A stretch of 64,000 nt of DNA from Caminicella sporogenes DSM 14501 (GTDB taxonomy: Bacteria; Bacillota; Clostridia; Peptostreptococcales; Caminicellaceae). A model generated the notes under the pieces. The model made no database searches. It saw nothing but the letters and a program-made list of their open reading frames with translations, and had not been told where the DNA came from. Shown here piece after piece: positions 9,549 to 22,157 of this stretch. The stretch is taken from assembly GCF_900142285.1 (NCBI RefSeq), contig NZ_FRAJ01000009.1, forward strand, positions 60,281 through 124,280, read 5' to 3'. How positions within the stretch are numbered: the first letter of the stretch is position 1; each line of letters starts with the position of its first letter. A program made the position numbers and the translations under genes.

Positions 9549-10754
9549 ATGTGGGAAAAAAATATGCCTATTAATGAAGTTAGAGAAATTAGGGGGAAAA
9601 CTACTATTTTTTTAGGTGCAGGAGCAATTAAAAAAATATTTGACATAGCAAAGGAATTAAAGGAAAAAGATATAGATAAGGTGGCTATAGTAACAGGAAA
9701 ATCATCGTATATTAAATGTGGAGCATGGGAACATGTAGAAAAAGCATTAAAAGAAAATGATATTGAATTTGTTTTATATAACAAGGTAACTCCAAATCCA
9801 ATGAGTACACAAGTGGATGAAGCAACAAAAATGGCAAGAGAATTAGGTGCTAAAGCAGTAATTGGTATTGGTGGGGGTAGTCCAATTGATACAGCAAAGT
9901 CTGTTGCAATTATGACATTATATCCTGATTATACTACTGCTGATTTATATGAATATAGATTTATAGCGAAAAAATCTCTTCCAGTAATAGCAATTAATAC
10001 AACTCATGGAACAGGAACTGAAGCAGATAGATTTGCAGTTGTAAGTGTCTTAGAAGGTGGAAAAGAATACAAACCAGCAATAGCTTATGATTTTAGTTAT
10101 CCGATGTATTCTATAGATGATCCTCAGTTAATGCTTTCTCTACCGAAATTTCAAACTGCATATACTGCAATAGATGCTATAAATCATGTTGTAGAAGCCT
10201 GTACTACTAATGTGACAACTCCATATTCTGTAATGCTTGCAAAGGAAACTGTAAGATTGATGGCTAAATATTTACCAGTAGCATTGGAAAATGGAAAAGA
10301 TTTGGAAGCAAGATATTATTTAACATATGCTTCTACAATTGCAGGTATTTGTTTTGATAATGGAATGCTTCATTTAACTCATGCTCTAGAACATCCATTA
10401 AGTGCGATAAAGCCTGATTTAGCTCATGGATTAGGATTAGCAATACTGTTACCTTCAGTGATAAGAAATATTTATCCAGCAAAGCCTGAAATATTAGCAG
10501 ATGTATTATCGCCTATAGTACCGGGTTTAAAAGGCAAAGGTGAAGAGGCTGAAGAAGCAGCAAAAGGTGTAAGAGATTGGTTAAAATCTGTTGGAGTAAG
10601 TGAAACACTATCAGATATAGGATTTAAAGAAGAAGATATAGATAGATTAGTTGAATTAACTTTTGAAACTCCTAGTTTGGACTTATTATTGAATTGTTCT
10701 CCTGTACCAGCGACAAAAGAATTGGTAGAAAAAATTTATAGAGAATCTTTATAA
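9549..10754 (+). CDS. Iron-containing alcohol dehydrogenase
   Basis: A group III Fe-dependent NAD(P)H alcohol dehydrogenase of about 400 residues. The nucleotide-binding GGGSPIDTAK lies at about residues 108-117. The metal ligands are expected in DAINHVVEAC, HLTHALEHPLSA and DLAHGLGLA, all present. The substrate cannot be read from sequence; ethanol or another fermentation alcohol/aldehyde is plausible. The start is uncertain: ATG 9549 gives MWEKNMPINE, while ATG 9564 gives MPINEVREI; the GGAG at 9532-9535 is far from both. It is monocistronic, with a near-perfect promoter and a terminator. Confidence 0.9.
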   Translation: MWEKNMPINEVREIRGKTTIFLGAGAIKKIFDIAKELKEKDIDKVAIVTGKSSYIKCGAWEHVEKALKENDIEFVLYNKVTPNPMSTQVDEATKMARELGAKAVIGIGGGSPIDTAKSVAIMTLYPDYTTADLYEYRFIAKKSLPVIAINTTHGTGTEADRFAVVSVLEGGKEYKPAIAYDFSYPMYSIDDPQLMLSLPKFQTAYTAIDAINHVVEACTTNVTTPYSVMLAKETVRLMAKYLPVALENGKDLEARYYLTYASTIAGICFDNGMLHLTHALEHPLSAIKPDLAHGLGLAILLPSVIRNIYPAKPEILADVLSPIVPGLKGKGEEAEEAAKGVRDWLKSVGVSETLSDIGFKEEDIDRLVELTFETPSLDLLLNCSPVPATKELVEKIYRESL

Positions 10755-10772
10755 AGTTTAGTAAATCAGTGG

Positions 10773-10807
10773 GGATGCCATATGACTGTGGCATCCTTGT
10801 TTTATTG
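10773..10807 (+). terminator. Terminator after the alcohol dehydrogenase
   Basis: GGATGCCA (10773-10780) pairs with TGGCATCC (10789-10796), followed by TTGTTTTATT. The remaining 361-base gap to the deaminase holds AATTAAA-type and AACTTGT-type heptads and otherwise shows nothing I can identify. Confidence 0.85.
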
Positions 10808-10881
10808 TTAAGAAATTCAAACAATTTTTACAAGAATTAAAAAGTTAGAATTTTTAAAAGACATTGAAAGATTGACACTAA

Positions 10882-10916
10882 AACTCGTAACATGTAATAT
10901 GAAATTTGTGACTTAA
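10882..10916. repeat. Heptad repeats, AACTTGN family
   Basis: AACTCGT, AACATGT, AATATGA, AATTTGT and GACTTAA follow one another with exact 7-base spacing. They come after an AAAAGACATTGAAAGATTGAC linker. A second short run, ATTTGCA/ATTTGGA/ACTTGAA, lies just before the deaminase ribosome site near 11078-11098. Confidence 0.75.
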
Positions 10917-11115
10917 TAACAGTAGAGGTAGTAAATAGTTTTTTAAAATTGGTAATATTGCAGGTCCTAATTTGATATATTTTAGAGGATTTATGAATAA
11001 GAATGTAGAAGGTAATAATAGGATTAGTTAGATTGAGCATATGTTGTGATAGTAGTTTTTTTAAAAAGTTTATTTGCAATTTGGAACTTGAAATTTTTGA
11101 TGAGGTGGTATAAAA

Positions 11116-11556
11116 ATGCGTCCTGATTGGAATCATTATTTTATGGAGATGGCAGAGACTGTTAAAAGCAGGTCTACATGTTTAAGAAGAAAAGTAGGAG
11201 CAGTTATCGTTAAGGATAAGAGAATATTAGCTACTGGATATAATGGTTCGCCTACTGGAACAGTGCATTGTATAGATGCTGGGTGTTTAAGAGAACTTTA
11301 TAATATACCTTCAGGGCAAAGAGCAGAATTGTGTAGAGGTACTCATGCTGAACAAAACGCTATAGTTCAAGCAGCATATCACGGTGTAAGTGTAAAAGGT
11401 AGTACTTTATATGTAACTCTTCAGCCTTGTGTATTGTGTGCAAAGATGGCTATAAATGCTGGTATAAAGAAGATATACTATAAGGGAAATTATCCTGATG
11501 AATTGGCATTAAAAATTCTTGATGAAGCTGGTGTAGAGCTTATAAAAATTGATTAA
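11116..11556 (+). CDS. comEB: dCMP deaminase (ComEB type)
   Basis: A zinc-dependent deoxycytidylate deaminase converting dCMP to dUMP for dTTP synthesis. The 146-residue protein has the zinc/catalytic motifs THAEQNAI and [14 protein letters not shown] of the cytidine/dCMP deaminase superfamily, and the N-terminal [24 protein letters not shown] region is typical of ComEB/dCMP deaminases (quoted in part). GATGAGGTGG precedes the ATG. It stands alone rather than in a comE competence operon, so a role in nucleotide metabolism is more likely than in DNA uptake. Confidence 0.93.
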   Translation: MRPDWNHYFMEMAETVKSRSTCLRRKVGAVIVKDKRILATGYNGSPTGTVHCIDAGCLRELYNIPSGQRAELCRGTHAEQNAIVQAAYHGVSVKGSTLYVTLQPCVLCAKMAINAGIKKIYYKGNYPDELALKILDEAGVELIKID

Positions 11557-11684
11557 TTTTTTATTACAAATAAAATTATTATTTTACTTTATGATAAATT
11601 TGATATAAAATTAATTAGCAGGATAGTTTGTATAAATTTTTATTTAATATTTGGTGAATTGTTAAATTTTAAGGAGTGTTTAAT

Positions 11685-12719
11685 GTGACAAAGTATATTT
11701 TACCTATGATTGTAGCAGCTATGGTTAGTTTGGTTACAACTCCTTTAGTAAAAAAATTAGCTTATAAATTGGGAGCTATAGATATACCTAAAGATGATAG
11801 AAGGATACATAAAACTCCTATTCCACGATTAGGAGGTCTTGCTATATATTTGGGATTTTTGATTAGTGTACTGATTTTTTTAGAAGTTGATAGAGCCATA
11901 GCTGGAATGATAATAGGTGCTTCTATAATAATAATTACTGGGATTATAGACGATTTAAATCCGTTACCGCCGAAAGTAAAGTTAACTTTACAAATAATAT
12001 CTGCTTTAGTTTTGGTAAAATTTGGAGTAAAAATAGATTTTATATCTAACTTTTTTAAATCAGGAAAAGTAATAGATTTGAAAATTTTAAGTATTCCAAT
12101 AACAATTTTTTGGATTGTTGGTATTACAAATACTGTTAATCTTATAGACGGTTTAGATGGACTAGCTGCAGGTATTTCTTCCATAGTAGCTATAACTTTG
12201 GCATATATAGCTTATGTTAATCAGTCGATTATACCAAATGCAGGTGAAACTGCTATACTTACATTAATTGTGGCAGGAGCATGTATTGGTTTTTTACCAT
12301 ATAATTTTAATCCTGCTAAAATATTTATGGGAGATACCGGTTCTTTATTCCTAGGATTTATATTAGCTGCAATATCTATAAATGGAAGTATAAAAGGAGC
12401 AACTACATTGGCGATAGTAGTTCCAATTTTAGCACTTGGATTACCTATATTTGATACTGCATTTGCAATTCTTCGCAGAGTTTATAATGGCAGACCTATA
12501 ATGGAAGCGGATAAAGGGCATTTACACCACAGATTACTTTCAATAGGACTTTGTCAAAGAAGGGCAGTTTTAATTCTTTATTTAATAAGCTCTATGTTAG
12601 GACTGAGTGCGGCGTTTTTATTAAATCGCAGATATATGGATAGTATTATAATACTGGCTATAACTGCTATAGCTGTGGTAGTTCCAATAAATCAGACTTG
12701 GAATGGTAAGAGAAATTAA
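11685..12719 (+). CDS. tagO: Undecaprenyl-phosphate GlcNAc-1-phosphate transferase
   Basis: A WecA/TagO/MraY-family membrane enzyme that transfers GlcNAc-1-P from UDP-GlcNAc to undecaprenyl phosphate, the first lipid-linked step for wall teichoic acid or other surface polymers. Family motifs are IIDDLNPLPPK, NLIDGLDGLAAG, FMGDTGSLFLGF and the HLHHRLL loop that distinguishes WecA-like members. About 10 hydrophobic segments are visible. AAGGAG at 11671-11676 sets the GTG at 11685 as start rather than the GTG at 11676, which overlaps it. The next gene supplies a related UDP-sugar. Confidence 0.92.
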   Translation: MTKYILPMIVAAMVSLVTTPLVKKLAYKLGAIDIPKDDRRIHKTPIPRLGGLAIYLGFLISVLIFLEVDRAIAGMIIGASIIIITGIIDDLNPLPPKVKLTLQIISALVLVKFGVKIDFISNFFKSGKVIDLKILSIPITIFWIVGITNTVNLIDGLDGLAAGISSIVAITLAYIAYVNQSIIPNAGETAILTLIVAGACIGFLPYNFNPAKIFMGDTGSLFLGFILAAISINGSIKGATTLAIVVPILALGLPIFDTAFAILRRVYNGRPIMEADKGHLHHRLLSIGLCQRRAVLILYLISSMLGLSAAFLLNRRYMDSIIILAITAIAVVVPINQTWNGKRN

Positions 12720-12723
12720 AATT

Positions 12724-12756
12724 GGGCAGAAGAATTTTTCTTCTGTCTATTTTTAT
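12724..12756 (+). terminator. Terminator after tagO
   Basis: GGCAGAAGAA (12725-12734) pairs with TTCTTCTGTC (12738-12747), with one G-T pair, and is followed by TATTTTTAT. Confidence 0.8.
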
Positions 12757-12847
12757 GAATGTAAAATTTAAACATTTTATCCGTAATCTGCAAGCTCGCT
12801 GATAACTAATAAAAGTTTGGAACTAAAAAAGGAAAGGAATGAAATTG

Positions 12848-13984
12848 ATGATTAATAACAGCAAATTAAAAATTATGTCTATATTTGGTACAAGACCTGA
12901 AGCTATCAAAATGGCTCCGGTAGTAAAAAAGTTAGAAGAAACTGATGGAATAGAATCTATAGTTTGTGTTACAGCTCAACATAGAGAAATGCTGGATCAA
13001 GTTTTAAATTTATTTGATATAAGACCGCAATATGATTTGAATATAATGAAGCCCGGACAAACACTTAGTGAAATTACTTGTAGAGCTTTAAAAGGACTTG
13101 AAAAAGTCATAAGAGAAGTACAGCCGCATATGGTTTTAGTACATGGAGATACTACAACTACTTTTGTAGGTGCTTTAGCTGCTTTTTATAATAAGACAAA
13201 AGTAGGACATGTTGAAGCAGGGCTTAGAAGTGGGAATATGTATTCACCTTATCCAGAAGAAGTGAATAGAAGCCTTACAGGTAGGCTTAGTCATCTTCAC
13301 TTTGCACCTACTGAAGGAAATAAAAATAATCTTTTAAGAGAAGGAGTAAGAGAAGAAAATATTATTATTACTGGAAATACAGTTATAGATGCACTACTTA
13401 GTGTAGTAGATGATAATTATAAATTTGATATAGATATTTTAAATGAAATAGATTATAAAAATAAAAAGGTGATTTTACTTACATCTCACAGAAGAGAAAA
13501 CTTAGGTAAACCTATGGAAAATATATTTTGTGCAGTTAAAGATGTAGTAGAAAAAAATAAAAATGTAGAAGTAATCTTTCCAGTTCATTTGAATCCTAAA
13601 GTTAGGGAAATAGCATATTCGATATTAGATGGATTAAATAGAGTACATCTTATAGAGCCTTTAGATTACGAACCTTTTGCAAATTTGATGAACAAATGTG
13701 ATATAGTGTTGACTGATTCAGGTGGAATTCAAGAAGAAGCCCCTTCACTAGGGAAACCAGTATTGGTTTTGAGGACAGAAACAGAAAGACCGGAAGCAGT
13801 AAAGGCTGGTACAGTTAAAATAGCTGGGGTAGAAAGGGAAAATATTTTTAAGTTAACAGATGAACTTATTAATAATAAAGATGAATATGACAAAATGGCA
13901 AATGCAATAAATCCGTATGGTGATGGAAAAGCGTCAGAAAGAATAGTTAAAGCAATAAGGGAATATTTTGGGGAGAGAAATTAG
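12848..13984 (+). CDS. mnaA: UDP-N-acetylglucosamine 2-epimerase
   Basis: The non-hydrolysing epimerase interconverts UDP-GlcNAc and UDP-ManNAc for wall-polymer linkage units or capsule. Visible signatures are FGTRPEAIKMAPV, HGDTTTTFVGALAA, GHVEAGLRSG and TDSGGIQEEAPSLGKPVL. Two ATG codons are possible (12839 and 12848). GGAAAGG at 12831-12837 is too close to the first and about 10 bases from the second, so 12848 is preferred. A family member that acts on diacetamido-glucuronate (WbpI) exists and could link this gene to the later sugar cassette, but nothing here distinguishes that. Confidence 0.93.
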   Translation: MINNSKLKIMSIFGTRPEAIKMAPVVKKLEETDGIESIVCVTAQHREMLDQVLNLFDIRPQYDLNIMKPGQTLSEITCRALKGLEKVIREVQPHMVLVHGDTTTTFVGALAAFYNKTKVGHVEAGLRSGNMYSPYPEEVNRSLTGRLSHLHFAPTEGNKNNLLREGVREENIIITGNTVIDALLSVVDDNYKFDIDILNEIDYKNKKVILLTSHRRENLGKPMENIFCAVKDVVEKNKNVEVIFPVHLNPKVREIAYSILDGLNRVHLIEPLDYEPFANLMNKCDIVLTDSGGIQEEAPSLGKPVLVLRTETERPEAVKAGTVKIAGVERENIFKLTDELINNKDEYDKMANAINPYGDGKASERIVKAIREYFGERN

Positions 13985-14081
13985 GAGTTAAGAGTTAAAA
14001 GTTAAGAGTTATAAAGACCTTAAAGGGTTGACTCTATAAGCTGAGAGCTGGGAACTGATAACCGAAAACTGATAACTAAAA
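13984..14081. repeat. Composite heptad-repeat module
   Basis: Four units (GGAGTTA, AGAGTTA, AAAGTTA, AGAGTTA) occupy 13984-14011, starting at the last base of the mnaA stop codon. A linker TAAAGACCTTAAAGGGTTGACT follows in part. Six units (GCTGAGA, GCTGGGA, ACTGATA, ACCGAAA, ACTGATA, ACTAAAA) occupy 14040-14081 and run directly into the hairpin element at 14081. Confidence 0.85.
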
Positions 14082-14157
14082 AAAGGAAAGAGTAAGCCTG
14101 CAAATTATATGTAAAGGGGGACCAAAAGCATATTTTTGCAGTAAACTCTTTCCTTTT
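14081..14157 (+). other. Structured hairpin element with AAAGGGGGAC loop, copy 1
   Basis: A perfect 13-base outer stem (14081-14093 with 14145-14157) encloses a second stem CTGCAAA/TTTGCAG plus ATATG/CATAT. It is capped by the 17-base loop TAAAGGGGGACCAAAAG (14112-14128), and a U-rich stretch TTTTAATTTT follows. It could end transcription from mnaA or be a small RNA. A related element with different stem sequence but the same loop core lies on the other side of the ATP synthase operon (22836-22902), read on the opposite strand. Confidence 0.75.
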
Positions 14158-14253
14158 AATTTTAATATGGACTATTTTTTTATTTATTATTCATAAAGCA
14201 GAAAATTTTTTTGAAAAAATTTTTTATGATAATTCATTAACAAAGCATATGTA

Positions 14254-14262
14254 TGCTATAAT
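14254..14262 (+). promoter_or_regulatory. Extended -10 promoter candidate for the atp operon
   Basis: TGCTATAAT (14254-14262) is a consensus -10 with the upstream TG of extended promoters; the -35 near 14233-14239 is weak. Further TATAAT hexamers occur at 14268 and 14277. The 551-base gap between mnaA and atpZ otherwise contains only the repeat modules and hairpin listed, and no gene. Confidence 0.5.
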
Positions 14263-14369
14263 ACAAATATAATGGGTATAATATTTTTAGATTTTTAATA
14301 AATTTTTATTTAAGAGGGAAATAAAAATTTATGTCGAATTAATATATATTCAGAGCAAATAAGCAAATA

Positions 14370-14454
14370 ATTAAAAATTAGGAATTAAAAATTAAAAATT
14401 AAGAATTAAAAGACCTTAAGCTGAGAGCAGAGAGCAGAAAGCTGGGAACTAATA
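14370..14454. repeat. Composite heptad-repeat module
   Basis: Six uninterrupted units (ATTAAAA, ATTAGGA, ATTAAAA, ATTAAAA, ATTAAGA, ATTAAAA) occupy 14370-14411. After the short linker GACCTTAA come GCTGAGA, GCAGAGA, GCAGAAA, GCTGGGA and ACTAATA (14420-14454). Order and linker match the module at 13984-14081. Confidence 0.88.
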
Positions 14455-14535
14455 ACAGCTTATATAAGACTTGTATAATTATTTTAAATATTATAAAATT
14501 TTATATGAAATGATTTTTGGGAGATAATATAAATT

Positions 14536-14757
14536 ATGGGTAATAATAAATTTAGAATGTATGAAAATCTGGCATTTTTAACTTACATAGGTATAATGAT
14601 GGTTACTCCTATATTTGGAGGAGTTGTAATAGGAAAATTTTTAGATGACAAATTTGGGACTGGAAATGTATTTTTATTTATATTTGTGATTATAGGTGTA
14701 TTATCATCATTTACAAGTTTGTATAAAATTACAATGAAAATGAATAAAAGGAAGTGA
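14536..14757 (+). CDS. atpZ: ATP synthase accessory protein AtpZ
   Basis: A 73-residue protein with two membrane helices (about residues 12-35 and 45-63) at the head of an ATP synthase operon. The YIGIMMVTPIFGGVVIGKFL and LDDKFGT features fit the AtpZ/AtpI-like family, which assists rotor assembly and has been linked to Mg2+ or Ca2+ transport. GGGAGATAAT precedes the ATG. It lies five bases before atpI. Confidence 0.85.
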   Translation: MGNNKFRMYENLAFLTYIGIMMVTPIFGGVVIGKFLDDKFGTGNVFLFIFVIIGVLSSFTSLYKITMKMNKRK

Positions 14758-14762
14758 AGTAG

Positions 14763-15170
14763 TTGGGTGCAACCCGAGATTTGCAGATAAGAACTATTAA
14801 GTTAGTTTTTATTATAGATTTAATTCTTATAGTTTTGTCATTTTTGATATTTGATAAATCAATGCCTTGGATATTAGGTCTTATTTTTGGAAGTGCAATA
14901 AGTTCGCTGAATTTTATTGAATTAGGTAAGACATTAGAAAGAGCTGTTACAATGCCTCCAAGTAGAGCTCAAGCTTATGCTGCATCGAAATATTTTGTTA
15001 GGTACATAATAACTGGTGTAGTTATATATGTTTCATTGAAGGCTGATTATATAAATGTATTAGGTACTATTATAGGGTTGTTTTTAGTAAAGTTTGTAAT
15101 TATTTCAACAAACTTATTTAATGATAAGCAGTATTTTAAAAACATTTTGAAAAGAAAGGAGGCGGACTAA
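14763..15170 (+). CDS. atpI: ATP synthase subunit I
   Basis: A 135-residue protein with four predicted membrane helices. It matches the position and hydrophobic pattern of AtpI, the chaperone for c-ring assembly, which matters most in synthases with sodium or hybrid rotors. The sequence itself is weakly conserved, so the call leans on context. A TTG start is set by AAGGAAGTGA (14748-14757). Its stop overlaps the atpB ATG by one base. Confidence 0.82.
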   Translation: MGATRDLQIRTIKLVFIIDLILIVLSFLIFDKSMPWILGLIFGSAISSLNFIELGKTLERAVTMPPSRAQAYAASKYFVRYIITGVVIYVSLKADYINVLGTIIGLFLVKFVIISTNLFNDKQYFKNILKRKEAD

Positions 15171-15868
15171 TGGAAGGCTTTGGTCCTAGAGTCGTATTTA
15201 CCATACCAGGAACTAATATTGCTGTTACAGAAACAGTTACAGTTACCTGGTTCATAATGGGACTACTTGCATTATTTTCATATTTTGCAACAAGACATTT
15301 TGATAAAGTTCCTAAAAAATTTCAGAATTTTGTTGAAGTATTAGTTGAAGCAGTATATAACTTAACAAGACAGACTATGGGTGAGAATAAAATGTCTTTT
15401 GCCCCATATATGGGAACAATATTAATATTTTTAGCTATAGCCAATATAGCAGGCTTATTTGGGCTGAGACCACCTACAGCCGATGTAAATACTACCCTTG
15501 GGCTTGCGACTATTACCTTTTTTATGATTCATTTAAGTGGTATAAAGTCAAAGGGTATAGGAGGATATTTGAAGGGATTTTTAGAGCCATTCCCTTTATT
15601 ATTACCTCTTAATGTAATTGGAGAATTAGCAACTCCAATTTCTTTAGGATTTCGTCTATTTGGTAATATAGTTGGTGGTTTTATCATAATGAACTTATTA
15701 TATGGTGCATTGGGAGCACTAAGTGCAAAACTTGGAATAATGGTTCCTATATTCCAAGCTGGTATACCAGCACCACTTCATATTTACTTTGATTTATTTG
15801 CAGGAATACTGCAGTCTTTTATATTTACAATGCTGACCATGGTATTTGTAGCAATGGCCATGGATTAG
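15170..15868 (+). CDS. atpB: ATP synthase F0 subunit a
   Basis: The stator subunit that forms the ion half-channels facing the c ring. The 232-residue protein has five to six membrane helices. The essential arginine is in LGFRLFGNIVGGF, and PLHIYFDLFAGILQSFIF forms the last helix pair. AAAGGAGGCGG sits just before the ATG. The start overlaps atpI, indicating translational coupling. Confidence 0.96.
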   Translation: MEGFGPRVVFTIPGTNIAVTETVTVTWFIMGLLALFSYFATRHFDKVPKKFQNFVEVLVEAVYNLTRQTMGENKMSFAPYMGTILIFLAIANIAGLFGLRPPTADVNTTLGLATITFFMIHLSGIKSKGIGGYLKGFLEPFPLLLPLNVIGELATPISLGFRLFGNIVGGFIIMNLLYGALGALSAKLGIMVPIFQAGIPAPLHIYFDLFAGILQSFIFTMLTMVFVAMAMD

Positions 15869-16450
<582 letters not shown>

Positions 16451-16550
16451 CTTGTGGTAAAAAATAGATTGAGAGTTATAAATTTAAAAAGTAAATTACT
16501 TAATTTAGTGATAAAAAATGTATTTTAAACAAAAAACAAATTATTTTTGA

Positions 16551-16841
<291 letters not shown>

Positions 16842-16843
16842 TA

Positions 16844-16865
16844 GGAGATGGATTTTGCCATCTCC
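16844..16865 (+). promoter_or_regulatory. Stem-loop after atpE
   Basis: GGAGATGG (16844-16851) pairs perfectly with CCATCTCC (16858-16865). It lies between the c and b subunit genes without a long T run, so it fits an RNA-stabilising or partial-termination element that raises c-subunit output relative to downstream genes. Confidence 0.55.
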
Positions 16866-16903
16866 AAATTTTCGGATTTTCGAAGTTAGGAGGAGGGGAT
16901 TAG

Positions 16904-17413
16904 ATGCTAAGAGCTGGATTAGTTCAACTTGACTGGACATTTGTCTTTCAGATTATAAATACTTTTATACTATATCTAATTCTAAAGAAACTTTTATTTA
17001 AACCAGTTACAGAATTTATGGCAAGTAGACAAGAAGGTATTAAAAAGTCATTAGAAGAAGCTGCTTTAAAAAATAAAGAAGCTGATGAAAAGAAAGAAGA
17101 GTATTTAACTAAAATTAGAGGTGCAGAAGAAGAAGGAAGACAAATAATCAAAGATGCTTCAAAGAGAGCAGAAGAAAGAGCTAATGAAATTATAAAGACT
17201 GCTCAAAAAGAAGCAGATGAAATAAAAGAAAGAGCTAGAATAGAGATTGAGCGTGAAAAAGAAAAGGCTATAAACTCTCTTAAAGATGAAATTACTTCTA
17301 TTGCTATGCTTGCCGCTTCAAAAGTTATAGAAAAAGATTTAGACGAAAATAGTCATAAAACTCTTGTTAAAGAGTTTATAGATAAGGTAGGCGAAACAAG
17401 ATGGCAAAATTAG
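16904..17413 (+). CDS. atpF: ATP synthase F0 subunit b
   Basis: The peripheral-stalk subunit linking F0 to F1. The 169-residue protein has one N-terminal membrane helix (about residues 8-30) and then a long charged alpha-helical coiled coil rich in Glu and Lys. An AGGAGGAGGGG ribosome site precedes the ATG. Its end overlaps atpH by 13 bases. Confidence 0.95.
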   Translation: MLRAGLVQLDWTFVFQIINTFILYLILKKLLFKPVTEFMASRQEGIKKSLEEAALKNKEADEKKEEYLTKIRGAEEEGRQIIKDASKRAEERANEIIKTAQKEADEIKERARIEIEREKEKAINSLKDEITSIAMLAASKVIEKDLDENSHKTLVKEFIDKVGETRWQN

Positions 17414-17943
17414 TATCTAAAACTTATTCAGAAGCCTTATTTGAGGTGGCACTTGAAGAAAATAAAATAGACCTTTTTTTAGAAGAGTTAAAGTTTATAG
17501 TAGATACTTTTAAGATGTATCCTGAATTTTATAGTTTATTTAAAAGTCCGTTATTAAAAGTTGATGAAAAGAAGAAAGTAGTTTCAGAAGTTTTTGGCGA
17601 TAAATTAAGTCAAGAAATGAATAACTTTTTAAAGATAATATTAGATAAAAAGAGGGCTTATTATATAGAACAAATTAAAAATGAATATGAAAAGATGGTC
17701 AATGAATATAAGGGAATAATAAAAGCTGTTGCTGTAACAGCTATTCCTTTAACTGAAGAAGAAAAGAATAATCTTGAAGAAAAATTATCTGAATTAACTG
17801 GCAAAAGTATAAAGCTTACTAATGAAATTGATAAAAATGTTATTGGTGGTGTATTAGTAAAGCTTGGTGATAAAGTTATTGATGGAACAATCAAAGGCAG
17901 ACTTGAGGAATTAAAGGAAAACTTGGCACAGATAGTTGTTTAA
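17401..17943 (+). CDS. atpH: ATP synthase F1 subunit delta
   Basis: The 180-residue OSCP/delta subunit caps F1 and binds the b stalk. Typical features are the N-terminal TYSEALFEVALEENK helix and the C-terminal GGVLVKLGDKVIDGTIKGRL segment. The ATG lies inside atpF, so the two are probably translationally coupled. Confidence 0.95.
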   Translation: MAKLVSKTYSEALFEVALEENKIDLFLEELKFIVDTFKMYPEFYSLFKSPLLKVDEKKKVVSEVFGDKLSQEMNNFLKIILDKKRAYYIEQIKNEYEKMVNEYKGIIKAVAVTAIPLTEEEKNNLEEKLSELTGKSIKLTNEIDKNVIGGVLVKLGDKVIDGTIKGRLEELKENLAQIVV

Positions 17944-17974
17944 ATATATTTTAAGATATAAATTTTACTCAGAC

Positions 17975-18041
17975 TAATAACTTAGCTGACAGAGTTAATA
18001 TTAAAATAAGGAATTTATTGCCGTTAGTCATTAAGTTATTA
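17975..18041 (+). promoter_or_regulatory. Long-range hairpin before atpA
   Basis: TAATAACTTA (17975-17984) is the exact complement of TAAGTTATTA (18032-18041). It occupies the 165-base gap between atpH and atpA, the largest internal gap of the operon, and has no T run. A role in RNA processing or differential expression is a guess. Confidence 0.4.
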
Positions 18042-18105
18042 ATGTGTAGATTTGAAATGTAATGAGATTTTACAAGTTTTATATACAAATGTTAGGGGTG
18101 AGTAG

Positions 18106-19635
<1,530 letters not shown>

Positions 19636-19708
19636 TTATAGTAGTATTTAGAGAAGCACCTTTGCCGAGTGCTAAAAGCACCGGTATTGTTCGGGAGGTG
19701 AAACCGCT

Positions 19709-20566
19709 ATGGCAGGAATGGGTATGCGTGATATAAAGCGTAAGATTCGAAGTGTAAATAGTACGAAGCAGATAACTAAGGCTATGGAGCTTGTTTCTAC
19801 TGCTAAACTTAAAAGAACTAGAGATAGACTTGAAATAACACAGCCTTATTTTGAAACTGTAAAAAATACAGTTCAAGATATACTTAAAAATTCAAAAGAT
19901 TTAAAACATGAATATCTAAACGAGCGTGAAGTAAAAAAGAGCTTATATATAATTATTACTGCTGATAGAGGACTTTGTGGTGGATATAATATAAATGCTA
20001 TTAAAAAAGCTGTGGAAGATATTAAAAGTAAAGAAGATGCTGTGATTATTGCGATAGGACAAAAAGCAAGGGATTATTTTAAAAAGAGAGATTATAAAGT
20101 AGTACGTGAGTTTGTTCATATATCAGAAAAGCCTGAATATAAACATGCTAGAATAATTGCTAAAGAAGCTTTAACTCTATATAAAGAGGAAAAAGTAGAC
20201 GAAGTTAAAATTATCTATACAAAGTTTATAAGTACTATTTCACAAGAGGCTCAGATACTAAGACTTTTGCCTGTTGATAAGAAAGATGAAGATGAAAAGG
20301 TAGAGTTTAAGTTTGTCTCTTATGAACCTTCTCCTGAAGCAGTACTTGATTATTTAGTTCCAAAATATATTGAAAGTACTGTTTATGGAGCTATGGTTGA
20401 ATCAGCGGCATCAGAACAAGCAGCTAGAAGAATAGCTATGGAAAATGCTACGGATAATGCTGAGGAAATGATAGATAACTTGACACTTTCATTTAACCAA
20501 GCTCGTCAAGCAGCTATTACTCAAGAGATTTCAGAAATTGTTGGTGGTGCAGAAGCACTGAAGTAA
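19709..20566 (+). CDS. atpG: ATP synthase F1 subunit gamma
   Basis: The 285-residue central shaft subunit. It starts MAGMGMRDIKRKIRSVNSTK and ends with the conserved helix NQARQAAITQEISEIVGGAEAL (both quoted in part), and contains DRGLCGGYN. CGGGAGGTGA precedes the ATG. The gap to atpD is built largely from inverted heptad repeats. Confidence 0.97.
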   Translation: MAGMGMRDIKRKIRSVNSTKQITKAMELVSTAKLKRTRDRLEITQPYFETVKNTVQDILKNSKDLKHEYLNEREVKKSLYIIITADRGLCGGYNINAIKKAVEDIKSKEDAVIIAIGQKARDYFKKRDYKVVREFVHISEKPEYKHARIIAKEALTLYKEEKVDEVKIIYTKFISTISQEAQILRLLPVDKKDEDEKVEFKFVSYEPSPEAVLDYLVPKYIESTVYGAMVESAASEQAARRIAMENATDNAEEMIDNLTLSFNQARQAAITQEISEIVGGAEALK

Positions 20567-20570
20567 ACTA

Positions 20571-22086
<1,516 letters not shown>

Positions 22087-22089
<3 letters not shown>

Positions 22090-22141
22090 TAGGTAATAGG
22101 TTACAGGGAACAGATAACAACTGTCCCCTGTCATCTGTATT
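22087..22141. repeat. Inverted heptad repeats between atpD and atpC
   Basis: TAATAGG, TAATAGG, TTACAGG and GAACAGA (22087-22114) are followed by the complementary CTGTCCC, CTGTCAT and CTGTATT (22121-22141). They leave just enough room for the atpC ribosome site. The first unit contains the atpD stop codon. Confidence 0.8.
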
Positions 22142-22157
22142 ACTGGAGGTGTATGAT

